Positions 46,901 through 59,386 are shown, counted from the stretch's first letter. The stretch: 64,000 nt of DNA from Fasciola hepatica (GCA_948099385.1 CANUEZ040000104.1:437001-501000), one strand, 5' to 3'. The notes: generated from the sequence alone by a model not told the origin. Translations and numbers: made by a program.

Positions 46901-49011
46901 TACCAGCTACTTGTTTGTTGGAAACAAAGATGATGGTATTTTTTATATTACGAAACTGTAGCATTCATGCCATTGATAACGTATTCCTTCACGCATCTAC
47001 TCTGGGAGCCTCGTAATAGATCAACGAAATGTTTCTAGTAGATAAAAACAATACTGAGAGATCGGTTTGATCGATAATGACTCCAAAACTGCTCGCTTCT
47101 TGTCTAAGAAAGACTTTTTACAGTAGAAGAGAGAGAGAAGCTCCAGTGTTGTACCCATTAAAAAAGCGGTTGTACTAACGTGTCGTTCATGTTGAGGAGG
47201 CTAACCCTAACACCTGAGACAACCTGAAGTAGTAAAACGGATTTTACGCGTCCCAAATAGAGTGGGTCTATCCAGTTGCTGCCCAGCAACACTGAAAGAT
47301 TTGTCTGCAGTGTCATTTATTGTCACACTTTCATAACACATTTTGATCTATGCCGCGTAGATCACTACATGTTTCGCACCAGACAGTCCCGTCCCTTGAT
47401 AGTGTTGCATTTACTTGATCAACTGCATTTATCAGCCTTTTCAAGCACATTGGGATGATTTTAGCATGAATAAATCCACCATATCCCAGGAAACCCTGTT
47501 TTATATTTCTGGCACTCTTTCCGAAGCCTCATGATGCTCCACATTACTCCACATTATTCGTCAATTCAAACATTTTCCTGGTAGCCTAGGGTATTTTTAA
47601 CCAGCTCTAAGCCTTCAGCTGTAAGTTTGTGGAAAATACAATGAAGTGATCCAGGATACATCGTGCAATCTGTGTTTCTGACTTCTGTTTTCAAAAATAC
47701 AAATCGCCAAAATACACACCACTACACATTCAAATCAAAAAGGCAACCTTAACACTGATAGACTAGGCGAGCTTAGAGATCCTGTTGGTTCAAATGATCT
47801 CTCACTTTTCCAAATGCAGTTGTGCTATGAGCAATAATGGACCACGTCAGCTTTGACTCTGATATATTAAAACTTTTCATACTTTTTGGCTCGATATTTC
47901 TTCTGCCCAGATTTGGAAAACCACTCCGAAGACCAGAAAACAGTTTACAAGTGGGATTTATTCAATGATCGTTTACATCAGTAATACATCCAGACACCTG
48001 AACGGATTGTATATCGGCATAGTCTCATATGCAGAGAACAACCACGACATGTGAAAGTCTCAAGCTGAAACCAGTTTTCAAGGACCCAGTTAATCGAATC
48101 TTTTCAAACAGTGAAATCTCATTACATTATCTTTATTGGCCTAACATCCTAAATCTTATCCCATCACCGTAGTAGAAGATGCACGACGACCATTGGGACT
48201 ACCTTTCAATTAATAGCGTTGCTCGAATTGCGTGCACTTCAAGCAGCGTCTTTACCCATTCTGCAGACGCCTGTGTCACTTAAATTTGCAGGGGACCCCT
48301 GAAGAGCCGAGTTTTCTCTAAGCGACAACCCAACTACTGAGGCCCTATAACATTCACCTGTGCCATGCTAGACTCATCTACTTGGTAATTCTAGGATAAT
48401 ACATTAGACCGATGCAGTGCATTCATAGGCATAATTATCCTCGGAATGTCGTCAGTTGCAATATCAAACGTAGTACGTCTTCTATGTATCACGGCCACCG
48501 TAATGTACAAATATTTTCCAACAACGTTAGATCACCGGGTTCTGTTTGCGGTGGTAAACTTTACTGTACGGTGTATGATAAATAATTTTACAGGTAAGAG
48601 TTCTGAGTAGTCATCTTCACAATCGCATTAATACCTTACTCAGATACCAGAAAATGTCTATTCAGTTAAATTAGAGGTCTACAGAAAGCTAGCCTGACTG
48701 AAATCCTTCTATTGCTGTGCATTAAAACTTTATTGTTTGACTTAATTCAGACACACTGAAGCAGTCGGTCAAAAGGTGGTCCATTGCATTAAGTTTCCTA
48801 AACTGCTTATCGCATGGTCTATGTTGGAATATCCCGAATACTTTTTGTGGGATCAAACTAATTTGAAAAACCACCCACACTCTTTCAGCAGGAATAATAA
48901 TAGGGCTCAAAGAATATTCCAGTTCGGAGTTATTCGGAAAAACAGTCATTTTGAATAAGTTATGTTGATATCACTTTTGAGTTAATCTCAAAACCTTCTT
49001 CTACCATACAG
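46901..49011. other. No gene recognised
   Basis: Nothing supported. Confidence 0.5.
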
Positions 49012-49169
49012 ATCAACTCCGAGTATCCTGCTACCATGCACTGCACGTTGACACAACTTTCATTCGCACCAACCGGCTTCTCCTCAATCCAATATCTCTT
49101 GTTGATCTAATTAAAAGCCATTTTTACTCTAATGACTATCGGGAACTAATGCAGATACACCTGCAGCCC
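49012..49169 (+). CDS. Possible host exon after a strong pyrimidine tract
   Basis: ACCTTCTTCTACCATACAG (ending 49,011) opens a frame of about 73 codons. A GTGACC donor-like site at 49,170 would end it after 52. The translation is balanced and helical (contains NPISLVDLIKSHFYSNDYRE). Not recognised. It could belong with the plus-strand candidates at 50.3 and 51.1 kb. Confidence 0.28.
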
Positions 49170-50287
49170 GTGACCACGGAAAGAAATTTTACATTTAGGA
49201 AAAAATATGTAGTAGAATTAGGGGAATACAAATAATAAATACCAATGAATATCCATCTTATCCAACCGTTCTCATCACATCGGTTTCATAATCAATCAAC
49301 CACGTTTCGTAACCCTTCATCGTTTGAAAAAATATATTTCCCCGTGCATGCACTTTTAACCACCATTCAGCACTTCAACTAGCCTTAAATTTTGAACAAT
49401 AAAAAAATTCCGTTTAATTTCATCTGAAGTACCCACTCCACTGCTTTATCTGTTATAATAAAACAGAAATGGGATTGTTTTCTCTTTGCGTAGTTCGCAC
49501 TTTTTTGATAAGATCAGCTCCACGCTGGTATAGAAGATTACCAGGGAAATAGCACAGGAGGTGAGAATAATTAAACTCACTTTGAGCAACTAATCCTGGA
49601 GAAGGCATGGGAAAATTAGTCAACGTTTGACTTTAGGAGGGAGATTCGATGTCATGGTTGGGTCAGCAGAATGATGGGTGTTCTTACCTTGCACTGGTTA
49701 GAAAAAGTGAGGGCAAAACAAGTGCTGGCCGCATTCAGCATGTGACCAGGATATGTTAGAGTGCAATATGATTGGGGGCTGAAATGTAACATATTAACAG
49801 AGAGACATTAAATTGTGTTCAAATTATGCTCGTTGTACGACTACGGAAGACCTGAAAGAGGAAGCACATTGGAGTCAGAGTGTATAACACTAAACCAAGA
49901 ATAAAACGCCATTCGGTGGATATGTACTGTCACACCGTTCTACGAGAGAGTGGAATACGGTCACAGTTGAAATAAGGTGAACAATAGTGATGAACTTGTG
50001 TCCTGTCAAGACACATGAACAGGATGAAAATAGTTTGGAAAAAGAAAGAGTCTACAGCTAATAAATGATCCCGGGTAAATGCTCACACATTCGCACGTGA
50101 AAATTCTCGGGGAGGTAATTTTGCAACTTGAGAAAGGTCGATTTATATTACAAAAATAAATGCGTGCTCCTTTGGATTTCCAAGTTTTCATATTTCGGAT
50201 GAAGTTATTTGTACAACGGGCGCAATTATGGATTTAGTTACCACTGATCGATTTTTAATCACATGGACCGTTGTTTGGTTCTAAATA
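49170..50287. other. No gene recognised
   Basis: Nothing supported. Confidence 0.5.
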
Positions 50288-50450
50288 ATGTTCCTCATTG
50301 TAAGTCTAACTGTGTGCAATTGGATACTGCCAAGCTCGGAAAGCCAAACTCCTAGCAAAGGGTTACGTATTTGGACTCAAAACCAGTTTCCTCTGGTGGA
50401 TTGGCATAAAAATATGGCATCAACGAGGTTTGAGGCTGAAGAGACTATGG
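50288..50450 (+). CDS. Possible first exon with signal-peptide-like start
   Basis: ATG followed by a hydrophobic stretch (MFLIVSLTVCNWIL), then a polar, Trp-containing segment. It ends at ACTATGG|GTATGT, a good donor. Reads like a secreted or type I membrane protein first exon of 54 codons. No homologue is recognised. Confidence 0.25.
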
Positions 50451-50489
50451 GTATGTTGCTAATCATAGAATATTCATAAAATGGCAAGA

Positions 50490-50503
50490 ATATATATATA
50501 TAT
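50490..50503. repeat. Short (TA)7 run
   Basis: Fourteen bases of alternating T/A. Confidence 0.9.
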
Positions 50504-50758
50504 TCCACCTTCAAGCTCATCCATTTCATTTTCCTAAATGCCACTTAGATACTTCACATATATCCCCTTCTGAAAAACAGCCTATCATTCATATTGCTTG
50601 ATTTTATTTTATCTTAGTGAAGTGAGTGGAAAAACTAATTGAGATTCGTATAACTTTTCATCATTGCGACCGCACTGTAGTGTTCCTTTCCTGCTGTTAT
50701 CCTTAGAGTCAGTCTATGAGCGCAGTTTGACTTCACCTGAACTGTCCATTTCACCTAC

Positions 50759-51412
50759 TTGGAAAATGAGAACCGATGGAGAGGCTCGTCTTCAATTCCT
50801 GTTCCTGTTATTGACCACCGCACGGTCACCTATTGGAGTCACGAGATGGTTACTGCAACTTTTAGATCCTTCGACGTAAAGATAGGGTCGACATGTTTTT
50901 CTTTGACCGCATATTATGGTGCAATGCACAGACGGTTAGCGAGCCGGGTGCCCGCTTACCCAAAGTGCCTAAGGCGACTGATGAACATAACCTCAGAGCA
51001 ATCTGAACGATACCTTGAAGATCCAAATAGGCGGGTACTGCTGACGGTTTCGACATCATTCCTGACAGTTTTGCTGCTATACCGAAATGCAGTGGGAAAT
51101 AGTATAGAAATCTATGAATGTATGTACATTATCCGATGCAGGTAGGAAGACACTTGTGCTTTCCAATCATTTTCTTCATAGTGGTTATTACAACAGAGCA
51201 ATATATTTGTCTCTAAAACGAGTGGTTTTATGCGGAAATATAGGTTTGCTTAAAACTGCACACCAGAAAAGACAGCTCGCAACCGCTGTATTGTCATTCT
51301 TTTGGGAAGCTGCGTCTAACCCTAAGCGAACGATCAGTCCAGCAGCTGTAAATCATCAGCGGAATCTTCAAGCAGGATCACTTTATCACATCCTCAAGCA
51401 CAAATATGAATC
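50759..51412 (+). CDS. Two overlapping open frames sharing a CAG|GTAGGA site; possible exon(s)
   Basis: One frame (about 50,745-51,141, 128 codons) runs up to GATGCAG|GTAGGA, which would serve as its donor. A second frame begins there if the same CAG is an acceptor (51,142). It reads 90 codons (contains HSGYYNRAIYLSLKRVVLCG) to a strong donor GAATC|GTAAGG at 51,413. The second translation is rich in helices spaced like TPR or alpha-solenoid repeats and is the more convincing. Only one reading can be right at the junction. Neither is recognised. Confidence 0.33.
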
Positions 51413-54145
51413 GTAAGGATCTAGTTGAACTTGTTCTGGTCTAGAAGGTTGTGGATATGCTTCAAATTACTGCACCTCTAGTGGTTTGAATCCTCGTGGG
51501 ATGTGCTCCGATAAGGCAACTTTCCCTGTGGCAAATAACTTTTTGTGAGTCAGTTAAACGACTATCAATTTTCCTCCAAAGCCTAAGCAGAGCATACGTG
51601 TTCTGGTTTGTTTCCTAATATACGACCACTATAGGAGCGAAATATTCAGGGAAAAAATATCCGAGAACTTCTTGATTCATACGTAGCTTGCCCTGGAAGA
51701 AATTGGTAGATTTGTCTTTGAATTGGAAATGTATGGCTTTGCTGAGATAAAACTCATTTCTTATGCTAGTAGGTTAGAGAGAAATGGAAGGTAGACTCAG
51801 TAATTAGAGTTCCGGGTGCAGACCACTTAGGAAGAATACCAGTTTGTTGAGGTTAAAAAAAGTGGACTTCCCATATCTTCGTTGATTTAGATACTGTTTA
51901 TTTGCATTGCTACTGGTTGCCCAGGGCGCGCACATGTGAAATACTGCTTATTCCTAATTGTGGCCGAATCTGAACACCTGTACACGTGGATCATTGTGTT
52001 CATCGCTCATAGTGCAAGAATGCGGAAGTTCAGCTGTTCTTATCAAGTCATTACATATAGATGGCTTGTCAGTTTCCGTCAATGAAGCGTTCTCATCGCG
52101 GGCTAAACACTTTGAGGACCAAGCCACGTTGGTTGTTTTCGAGGGAACGGAACAGATTTAGTGATTGCATTCCACACATTCGATGAAGTGAAGACGATTG
52201 ACACAGTTCCCATAGTTCTGCAAGCTGATGTTCTTGTTCGGGAGCTGAGTGAGACAAGTTGCATTCGATGACCAATCTCATATGCCAGTTGTTCTGTTCC
52301 ATCCGAATGGTCCTAGTGAGAGGCCTTTTTAGCTTCCTAGCCGTTTAAATGTGTTGATGCAATAACGACTGTTAATACATGATGTATTGTGTCCATAGTC
52401 ATATAATGACAGCAAATTTATTGATCCACCTGTTATTCACAATCAAATCGTCCGAGTGGTTTGTGTGATCACAAACTTAGTTTGTTGGTTCGGTCCAGAG
52501 AACAGTTAGCATTTGATTAGTTCTTTGGTGCACTTCATCTGCTACAATCTTGTCCTTGATTCAGGGCAAACTGAGATTCGCTTTCTGCTCGCCAAAACAT
52601 CGTGGAGCCTCCTTTGTGAATAAAGCCGTTCATTAGCAATGTACCGATCAATTCATTCTCTCACACCAGTAATAGGAAGCAATCAGATAACTCAATTTCA
52701 GTATCTCGATTCACTCTATGAATGTTGACCTAAGTGATCACGTTTCGACTTCAAAGGAACATCGACAGCACAGTTCACTGGCACGGAAAATAACTCTCCC
52801 GTTAGCGGAGAATAGTAAGCTGTATTTACGGGTAAACTTTGATATAATATGGTAATTGATTTTGGTTCCCACAAGTAGCCTCGGAATACACATTTGGCAA
52901 TAAGTATCTCAGTAATGTATACACATGATTCAACTTGTTCCAGAACACAGATCTCTTCTTGCACTTTGTTCACTATAAATTAACTTAATGTAAACCAACT
53001 AATTAGTTCCGGCAATGTGTATCTACTGACTGACAACAAAACTTACATTTCGCGAACAGAATATGTTCAGAGGAAGATATTATCCCATTTCTGAACAAAT
53101 TCAAACCTTCTGTTTGAAACCTAACGCCTACAAATCGACTTCTTTTTAACAAAAAAATGTGCTATGAACAGATTTTGAAGAAGAAAACCATCTGCTTTGA
53201 GGACTCAAAGTGGATCGAATTCCAAAATATACCACATCAAAAAGAAATACCCACCGTGACAGGAGTGCCAACTAACTAGGGATCACTTTTTATATGGGAA
53301 AGAACAGAATTTAACTGTCGAATTATCTTACTGATAGCCGTATCATTTTTAGTATTTAGCAGTTTTCTGGTTACTTCGTCACGGAACGTGCCCATTTTAT
53401 TGTACTGCATTGCTTTATATCGCGGGTTTTACGTAAATCCCGTTTGTTTCACAATATGTGACTATTTTTGAAAATTTCTGGGAAATTTAATTTTCTGGTG
53501 ATATTACAAATTCGGAATCAAGCTATGATACCGGCTCTATGGATGCATTATGGATATTTGGTGGGTGATAAATATGTGAAGAAACTCAGAGGAACTGAAT
53601 ATTTTGGTTGCAGATACACTGAGTGGTAGACGCGTATATCGAATGTTGTTAGGTGAGGTAGATCGGTGACATGTATGAGGGAGGAAATCGTAGGACACAT
53701 TACTCAGTCCCTCTCTGATTTGTAACAAACTATACTTACATGGGGATTTTGGTATTGTGAAAATCAGTGTTATATTATCTGTTATTTGTATCATGGAATT
53801 AAATTTAGCACGTTAGATCACCACATGAGTGGTGTCTCCGGAATTGCAGACCAAATTAAAAATCAATTTTGATACTTGTATCGTTACCGTTTTTCCTACA
53901 TATAGACACACCCCAAGAGCACTGACTTTCGTGTTTCAAATTGCAGGAGAACGTGCTTACTGTCTACCCGTTTGCGGATAATTAATGGATTCACCGAAAT
54001 AACGGTGAATAAGAAAACAGAAAACCGGACGTATAAACTGTGTTCTCTATTCCGTCATCCTTTCTCGCCCCAAAATTTGTGAGTTTCCTGGTTTCATTCT
54101 TGTCACGGGAACAAGAACTACAATCGTAGAAAAACCTCTCTGAAA
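51413..54145. other. No gene recognised
   Basis: Includes an 85-codon minus frame at 52,716-52,973 with balanced composition but no splice evidence. Otherwise nothing. Confidence 0.45.
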
Positions 54146-54580
54146 CCCCTTCGGTTTTTGGCCGGTTAACGAGTGGTTTCTACCATTAAGCCGATCGCTT
54201 TCGAGAGGTTTGTGAGTGGTTTCAGAACAGTTTCCAAACGGTTTGTGCCAGTGTTTTGAAATACGTGATATGCTTCGCTAATTTCTGTCACTTTTCTCAA
54301 CTTACGTTTAACGATGGTCATTTCTATCTCCTGAGTAATGGTTTTCCAAATAACTATCCCTAATGTGCCCATTTGGGGGAAATTAAGAAGAGTAATCTAT
54401 ACCTAGGTATTTCAGGGCATTTCGATGAATTAAACCAATATATTGAAATAAAATGCCAAGTAAGCTTTTCACATCACTCCACTCGTCGACTTCCTTCGTC
54501 TGTTCCATGTAAAATGTCTAATAGGCAAACTGATCGAAAACCGATGTTACGGACGGGCTGTGTGCTACAAGGGTATCGAT
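54146..54580 (+). repeat. Repeat A, copy 1
   Basis: Matches 55,683-56,105 in the same orientation over about 420 bp. Shared blocks include GGCCGGTT at the left end, GAAATACGTGAT, TTCTGTCACTTTTC, CATTTCTATCTCC, CTAGGTATTTCA, ACTAAACCAATGTAT-like and GAAAACCGA at the right end. By eye about 65-70% identical. It contains short internal repeats of the form GAGTGGTTTCTGA. The minus frame of 68 codons inside it has a counterpart in copy 3, which probably reflects shared ancestry rather than coding. Confidence 0.75.
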
Positions 54581-55364
54581 AAATGTGTGTGTCAAATTAT
54601 GCAAACAATGAGTTAGGATTGTTTTCTGCAAAAACTAAATTGGCGGGGTGTTCTCGGACGATACTCATTTGCAAATAAAAAAGTTTGCAGATCATTTTCG
54701 GTGAGTGTGGTGGTCTGTCATTCTTCATTCGAAAGTGCTGCAACTAAGGGCAATTCTCCTGGGACCGCAATCATTTTCATCAACCAGGGAAAAATACAGT
54801 GTTGCACACAGCCGTGAAGACCGAGTCACCTTTTCAAAACGTCGCTGTACAAATCGAAGGTATTGAGTTCAGTTATGATTCGATCAGTGTTAATTTCTTA
54901 TTCTGTGCTTAAACATCTGAGAAGTCCATTGGTAACGTTAAAAGTTGGAATATCGTTTTGTACTACCCTGGTTCAACAAAAATCTTTATCATTTCCTTCG
55001 TTCCAGAATCTGCGAAGTGCACCACAAGACCACGTGGGCGAATAACAGTTGTTCGTGGAAAATAGCAGTGTACGTGCATGCATCGAATTGGCAAAACATA
55101 ACTGTTTCGTAGATCATGTTCATATGAACTAATTTTCTTGATATAATAACTACTTTAAAACATCGGGCTTTTAGATGCACCTGGGGAATTAATTCCGCTA
55201 AACAGTGTATTCAGAACTATGGTTAAGATTGTTGTTACTCCGGTGGAGGACTTCCATCATACCCTAGAATAATGGTATATTAATTGGGAGGGATACGTGT
55301 ATTTAGGTGTACAAATTCTAATTTAGTATTTAAAATCAACCGGGGGAAAGGGTTCCGTTTTAGT
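54581..55364. other. No gene recognised
   Basis: Spacer between repeat A copies. Nothing identifiable. Confidence 0.5.
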
Positions 55365-55462
55365 CAACCTCGGTGACAGTCACCTGAGCTTCCCTTTATA
55401 TTTCAAAAGGGAATCTCAGCGGAAGGCAGGGAGACACTCAGGTGACGGTCGTGACGCTTGGG
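55365..55462. mobile_element. Foldback element, diverged short copy
   Basis: The left arm contains GTGACAGTCACCTGAGCTTC and the right arm ACACTCAGGTGACGGTC, complementary to each other around a TATATTTCAAAAGGG centre. The right end (GTGACGCTTGGG) matches the left end of the 200-bp element at 59,463 in reverse. It interrupts the homology between repeat A copies 2 and 3, so it inserted after they formed. Confidence 0.65.
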
Positions 55463-55682
55463 TTGGTAAAGATCGCTCTACTTCATGTCCTCTAAATGGG
55501 CACTATCAGGACAATTATTCGGAAAACCATTACTTCGGAGATAGGAATGACCATCGCAAAACGTAATTTAGGAAAACTGACGAGAATTATCGAAGCATAT
55601 CGCGTATTTTAAACCACTGGCACAAGCCGCTCGGGAACCATTCAGAAACCGGCCAAAAACCGCTCTAAAACGGATTGGCTTT
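55463..55682 (-). repeat. Repeat A, copy 2 (inverted)
   Basis: Reverse complement of the left half of copy 3. It shares TGGAAAACCAT-type, GAGATAGAAATGA-type and ACGTATTT blocks read on the opposite strand, so copies 2 and 3 form an inverted dimer centred near 55,685-55,700. Confidence 0.72.
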
Positions 55683-56105
55683 GGGCCGGTTTTTTAGTGG
55701 TTTTTACTATTACGCCGATCGGCTTTCAAACAATCTCTGAATGGTTTCTGAGCGATTTCCTGGACGGTTTCTGAATGGCTTCCGAGTGGTTTGAGCCAAT
55801 CGTTTGAAATACGTGATGTGCTTCGTAAACTTCTGTCACTTTTCCGAAGTTACTTATTGAGATGCTCATTTCTATCTCCCAGTTTATGGTTTTCCAATTA
55901 ATTGTCCTTGTTTTACCCATTTTTAGGACACGGAATAGAGCGATCTATGACTAGGTATTTCAAGGCGTCTCGGTGAACTAAACCAATGTATTTAAGTAGA
56001 ATGCCAACTGAGCATTGCACGTTACTCCGGTAGTCGATTTCCTTCGTATCATTTCATTGTCAAGTAGCTACTAAGCAAACCGAACGAAAACCGAGCGGCG
56101 TAACA
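55683..56105 (+). repeat. Repeat A, copy 3
   Basis: Same orientation as copy 1, head-to-head with copy 2. It lies about 600 bp upstream of the MULE transposase frame. No matching copy is seen downstream of that transposase, so it cannot be called the MULE's terminal repeat. Confidence 0.75.
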
Positions 56106-56707
56106 GTGATAGCGTCTAAACATACGGGCTTAAATATAACCCGACTGAAATTGTGGGACTGTTACATGTAGAACGGTTGGAACAGATGAATCGGTGTCCG
56201 TAGAAAATGAGATTGACGTGAAATGCTGTGGTGCGGCTTTTGTTTGAATGCGTGCCACAAGGGTATATAAGCTTTGTGACCGAGGTCAGCACCGTCATTG
56301 GCCGCGATGGCTGTCGACGCTGCGGGAGCAGCTTTGATTGATGGTTCTGCGGTATTTTCTAACCTGGGTCGCGATAAGCAGAAGATTTTCAGATTTTGAA
56401 AATGATTTTAGGGTTTTTCAATGCGAAACTGCAACTTTTTCCCATATTAATGATAGTGTAGTTACCGTCGGCTGTGTAATTCGCCAAAATGAGTACCAGT
56501 TTTGATAGTGTCTTGTGGTCCAACCTTAATGATGGCCAAATTGGCGTTATAGGTGAACACTGAAGAAAATGGTTCGAGCTGATGGAGTCATTTTTGCGGA
56601 AAATAAAAATGGTGTTCCTACTTTTGCGGCGACTTTTGTTTAAGTTGGCCACTTCGTAGTATATAAGGGTTGCGCAAGGCTGTTACCACTCAGACCTGTT
56701 AACTGTC
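56106..56707. other. No gene recognised; upstream of MULE transposase
   Basis: Could include the 5' non-coding part of the MULE. No terminal inverted repeat was found by eye. Confidence 0.45.
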
Positions 56708-59050
56708 ATGTCCGTTGCACGTGCTTTCGTTGATGACTCTGAGAGTTTCTCCAGACATGTAAAAGATGCCTATAAATTGTTCTCAAGGTTCAAGGAAGAC
56801 TTTCGGTTATTTCAGCAGCAGACTTTCACCTCGTTTTACGTGTATGAGAGAGTTAGTGCCGAGAATTGGCTTCGTACGCATCCGGGTGCACTTCCGAAAA
56901 ATTTCCCATACTAACTGGTTAAATTTTGCTGCGTGCACAATCGAAGGCGAAATCGGACAGCCATCAGGTATGCAACGCACAGTAAATCTATCTTTACTTT
57001 TCAGATATCAGAATACTCAATGCCCGGCCTTCGTGAGGATCCGTGCCGTCGAAATGCAATACGAAGTCGTTGGTCAACGTCTGCAGCATAACCATGATTT
57101 CTATCTAATTAGCGATAGGTTCTACCATCGTAATAGACGTTTGACTCCCGAACAAGGGTCACACATATTAGAACTGATGGGCACTTTCCGCCGATCCAAC
57201 GAAATATGTGAATACGGTCGCCAGAAGTTCAACCGGTTGTTCACATTAAGAGATATTTACTACTTCAGGGCCAAGGCAAATGCCGTAGATAAGCGTAGTG
57301 ATGTGTTGAAGGTTCAACAACTAATGACTGGAAAGGGTTATTTGCGAATCATATCGCGGGAAGGCGTCGTTAGGTTCGCGTTTCACATTCCCTAGACCGT
57401 GAAGTCTCTGGCTGATAAATATAGAGAGGTATTGCTAGCGGATGCCACCCACCAGCTGAACTGCAGTGGCTACCTTCATTGGCACTGCATGTTGATAGAG
57501 ATAGTGGCCTAGGTCGTTCACTTTTCTACGCCCTGCTTCCTAACGAGAGCAGTGCAGGTTATCTGCGTGCAATCGCCGAAATGAGAGCCAGGTTACCGGG
57601 GACAGCGAACGTGAAGACAATTGTATTAGATTGAAGCTTAGCGCAGTACAATGGATTCGCGGTTACGTATCCAGGAGCAGAATTTGTTTTCTGTCGGTTC
57701 CATGTTCTTAGGGATATGAAGCGTCATTGTTATCGCTTGCACGGCTTGTCCTCAAATGACAAACAACGCGTCTATCAGTGGATGCGAAATTTGGTTTACG
57801 CCTCAAATAAGGTGATATTTTATAGATTTAAGGCCCCCATTCTTGGCCGTAGTGCAGAGGCCATGAACTACTTGAACCGAACTTGGTTGCCATATGAAGC
57901 AATGTAGGCGGGTTATAGTGTAATGACTAAGGAAACCTTCGGTACGTTTACTACCAACAGGGTCGAGGTTGAGAATCGCCACCTAAAGGAAAGGCTATCT
58001 GCCACATCGTCTTTGGTAGATGTTTTCCCTAGAATTTTAAAACAAACGGAGGATTTAGACGAAGCTAGGCGCCGTAGACTAAGTAAGCAGTTAGTTGGTT
58101 CCTTCCGATCGTCTGCTGGAATGGATAAGTACTCAGGGTTTTTGACCCGATTAAGTACCATCGCCCGTGTAGCACTTGAGAAACACGTGCGTTTGCATCA
58201 GGTTAGGAGCATTGTTCCTAATGGCGGCAGATGGTTTCTCGTGTGCCGTCGGTCATGTAAAGTGACTGTTAGAATGGGTCTTTACCCCAGTTGCACTTGT
58301 TGCTTCTTTAAACAGTGGTCGATATCATGCAGTTATATTTTGCATGTGACTGACAAAATAGGATATGGATTCCATAGGCTAGCCGTAGGTCGATGGGCTG
58401 TAGACGTTCGACTTCCGTTGTCGGTTGGAATGCCAACAACGTTGTTGGCGGAAATGGACGAAATTCCGCCCCCGTACAACCCTAGTCACAAGTTGTCCGT
58501 CAGCGAAGACGTCGGGAAGGATATATCGGTTGCTTTAGGAAGCTTGGGTAACGATAAATGGGTACGTTATGTTAGTCAGCTGAAGAACTTAGCCACAGTC
58601 ATAGGGTCAGGACGAGATTTTGACATAAGCTGCATTGACAAAGCTACCGATACAACGGTAGACTTGGGCAACCTCCACACTGGTAATAGGTACCTGAGGA
58701 AAGTAGGTGGCACAAGATGTACGCATACGGTTAGGCAAATACCCAGCACGTCACGAGCACCGGTCGTTCCTACTTCCTCAAAAAGTAAGGCGAAAGTAGT
58801 GCTTAGAAACACGGATGAACAAGACATCCAGCTGATAGGGCATCCTTTGCAGCTGGTACAGTTCAGACGTTTGCATACTACAACCTCCGCACAATACCGG
58901 ATCCAGGAGAAAAGGCGCCGTCTGGAAAGGCCGCATTCACCGATGGTGGAAAATGAGATAATAATTGTTTCCATTTCTACTTTACAGACAGAACACGGCA
59001 AAACATTACAACGTCGAGGATGCTGGACGCTCTTCGATCCACCGTTATGA
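56708..59050 (+). pseudogene. MULE-type transposase with SWIM finger (ZSWIM3-like), broken
   Basis: Starts with an ATG and an N-terminal helical segment (56,708-56,910). A frameshift leads into a WRKY/FAR1-like zinc-binding segment (TQCPAFVRIR ... QRLQHNHD, 57,030-57,100). The MULE DDE core follows: first Asp in LLADATHQ (codon at 57,441), second in KTIVLD (57,629) followed by a TGA where Trp is usual, then FCRFHVLRDMK (57,690) and the Glu of NRVEVENRHLK (57,965). The SWIM finger is CTCCFF (58,292) with CSYILHV (58,330), where the CxH His has become Tyr. A basic C-terminal tail of about 200 residues ends at a TGA near 59,048. Lesions: frameshift near 56,915, stops or frameshifts at about 57,394 and 57,508, TGA 57,632, TAG 57,906. 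The last 375 codons are uninterrupted. Such transposases cut and paste DNA; this copy cannot. Confidence 0.87.
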
Positions 59051-59385
59051 CCGTAGAACTTCGGCACGGAAATGTGCATGAAAGGATCATTTTGTACCAT
59101 TGAACCACCATCTTTCAATACAATTCTTATTCTTCATTTTGTCCTCCATTTTGCATTCGCTACGGAATGGGTCCATCCGTTAGGTGCAACGTATTACGAT
59201 GTGGGTGGTTTATGTGTAGGCAGGTGCGCCTAATGGGCGTCGTGCTTCAGCTCGCGTAATTAGAGGTTGCATTAGTTGCGTGCAATCTTACAATATTGCG
59301 GTCAGGGAAACAAAATCGTTCAGGCAGGAGTTGATCGACTAATTCCAGAAAAGTAATCCCCAAATGTATCGGATCATCATTGAGG

Positions 59386-59386
<1 letters not shown>
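59051..59386. other. No gene recognised; 3' flank of MULE
   Basis: May contain the 3' terminus of the MULE, but no inverted copy of upstream sequence was found. Confidence 0.45.

Noticed and set aside
58576..59118. 180-codon minus-strand frame
   Set aside because: Antisense shadow of the MULE transposase C-terminal tail, which has the better homology and codon pattern.
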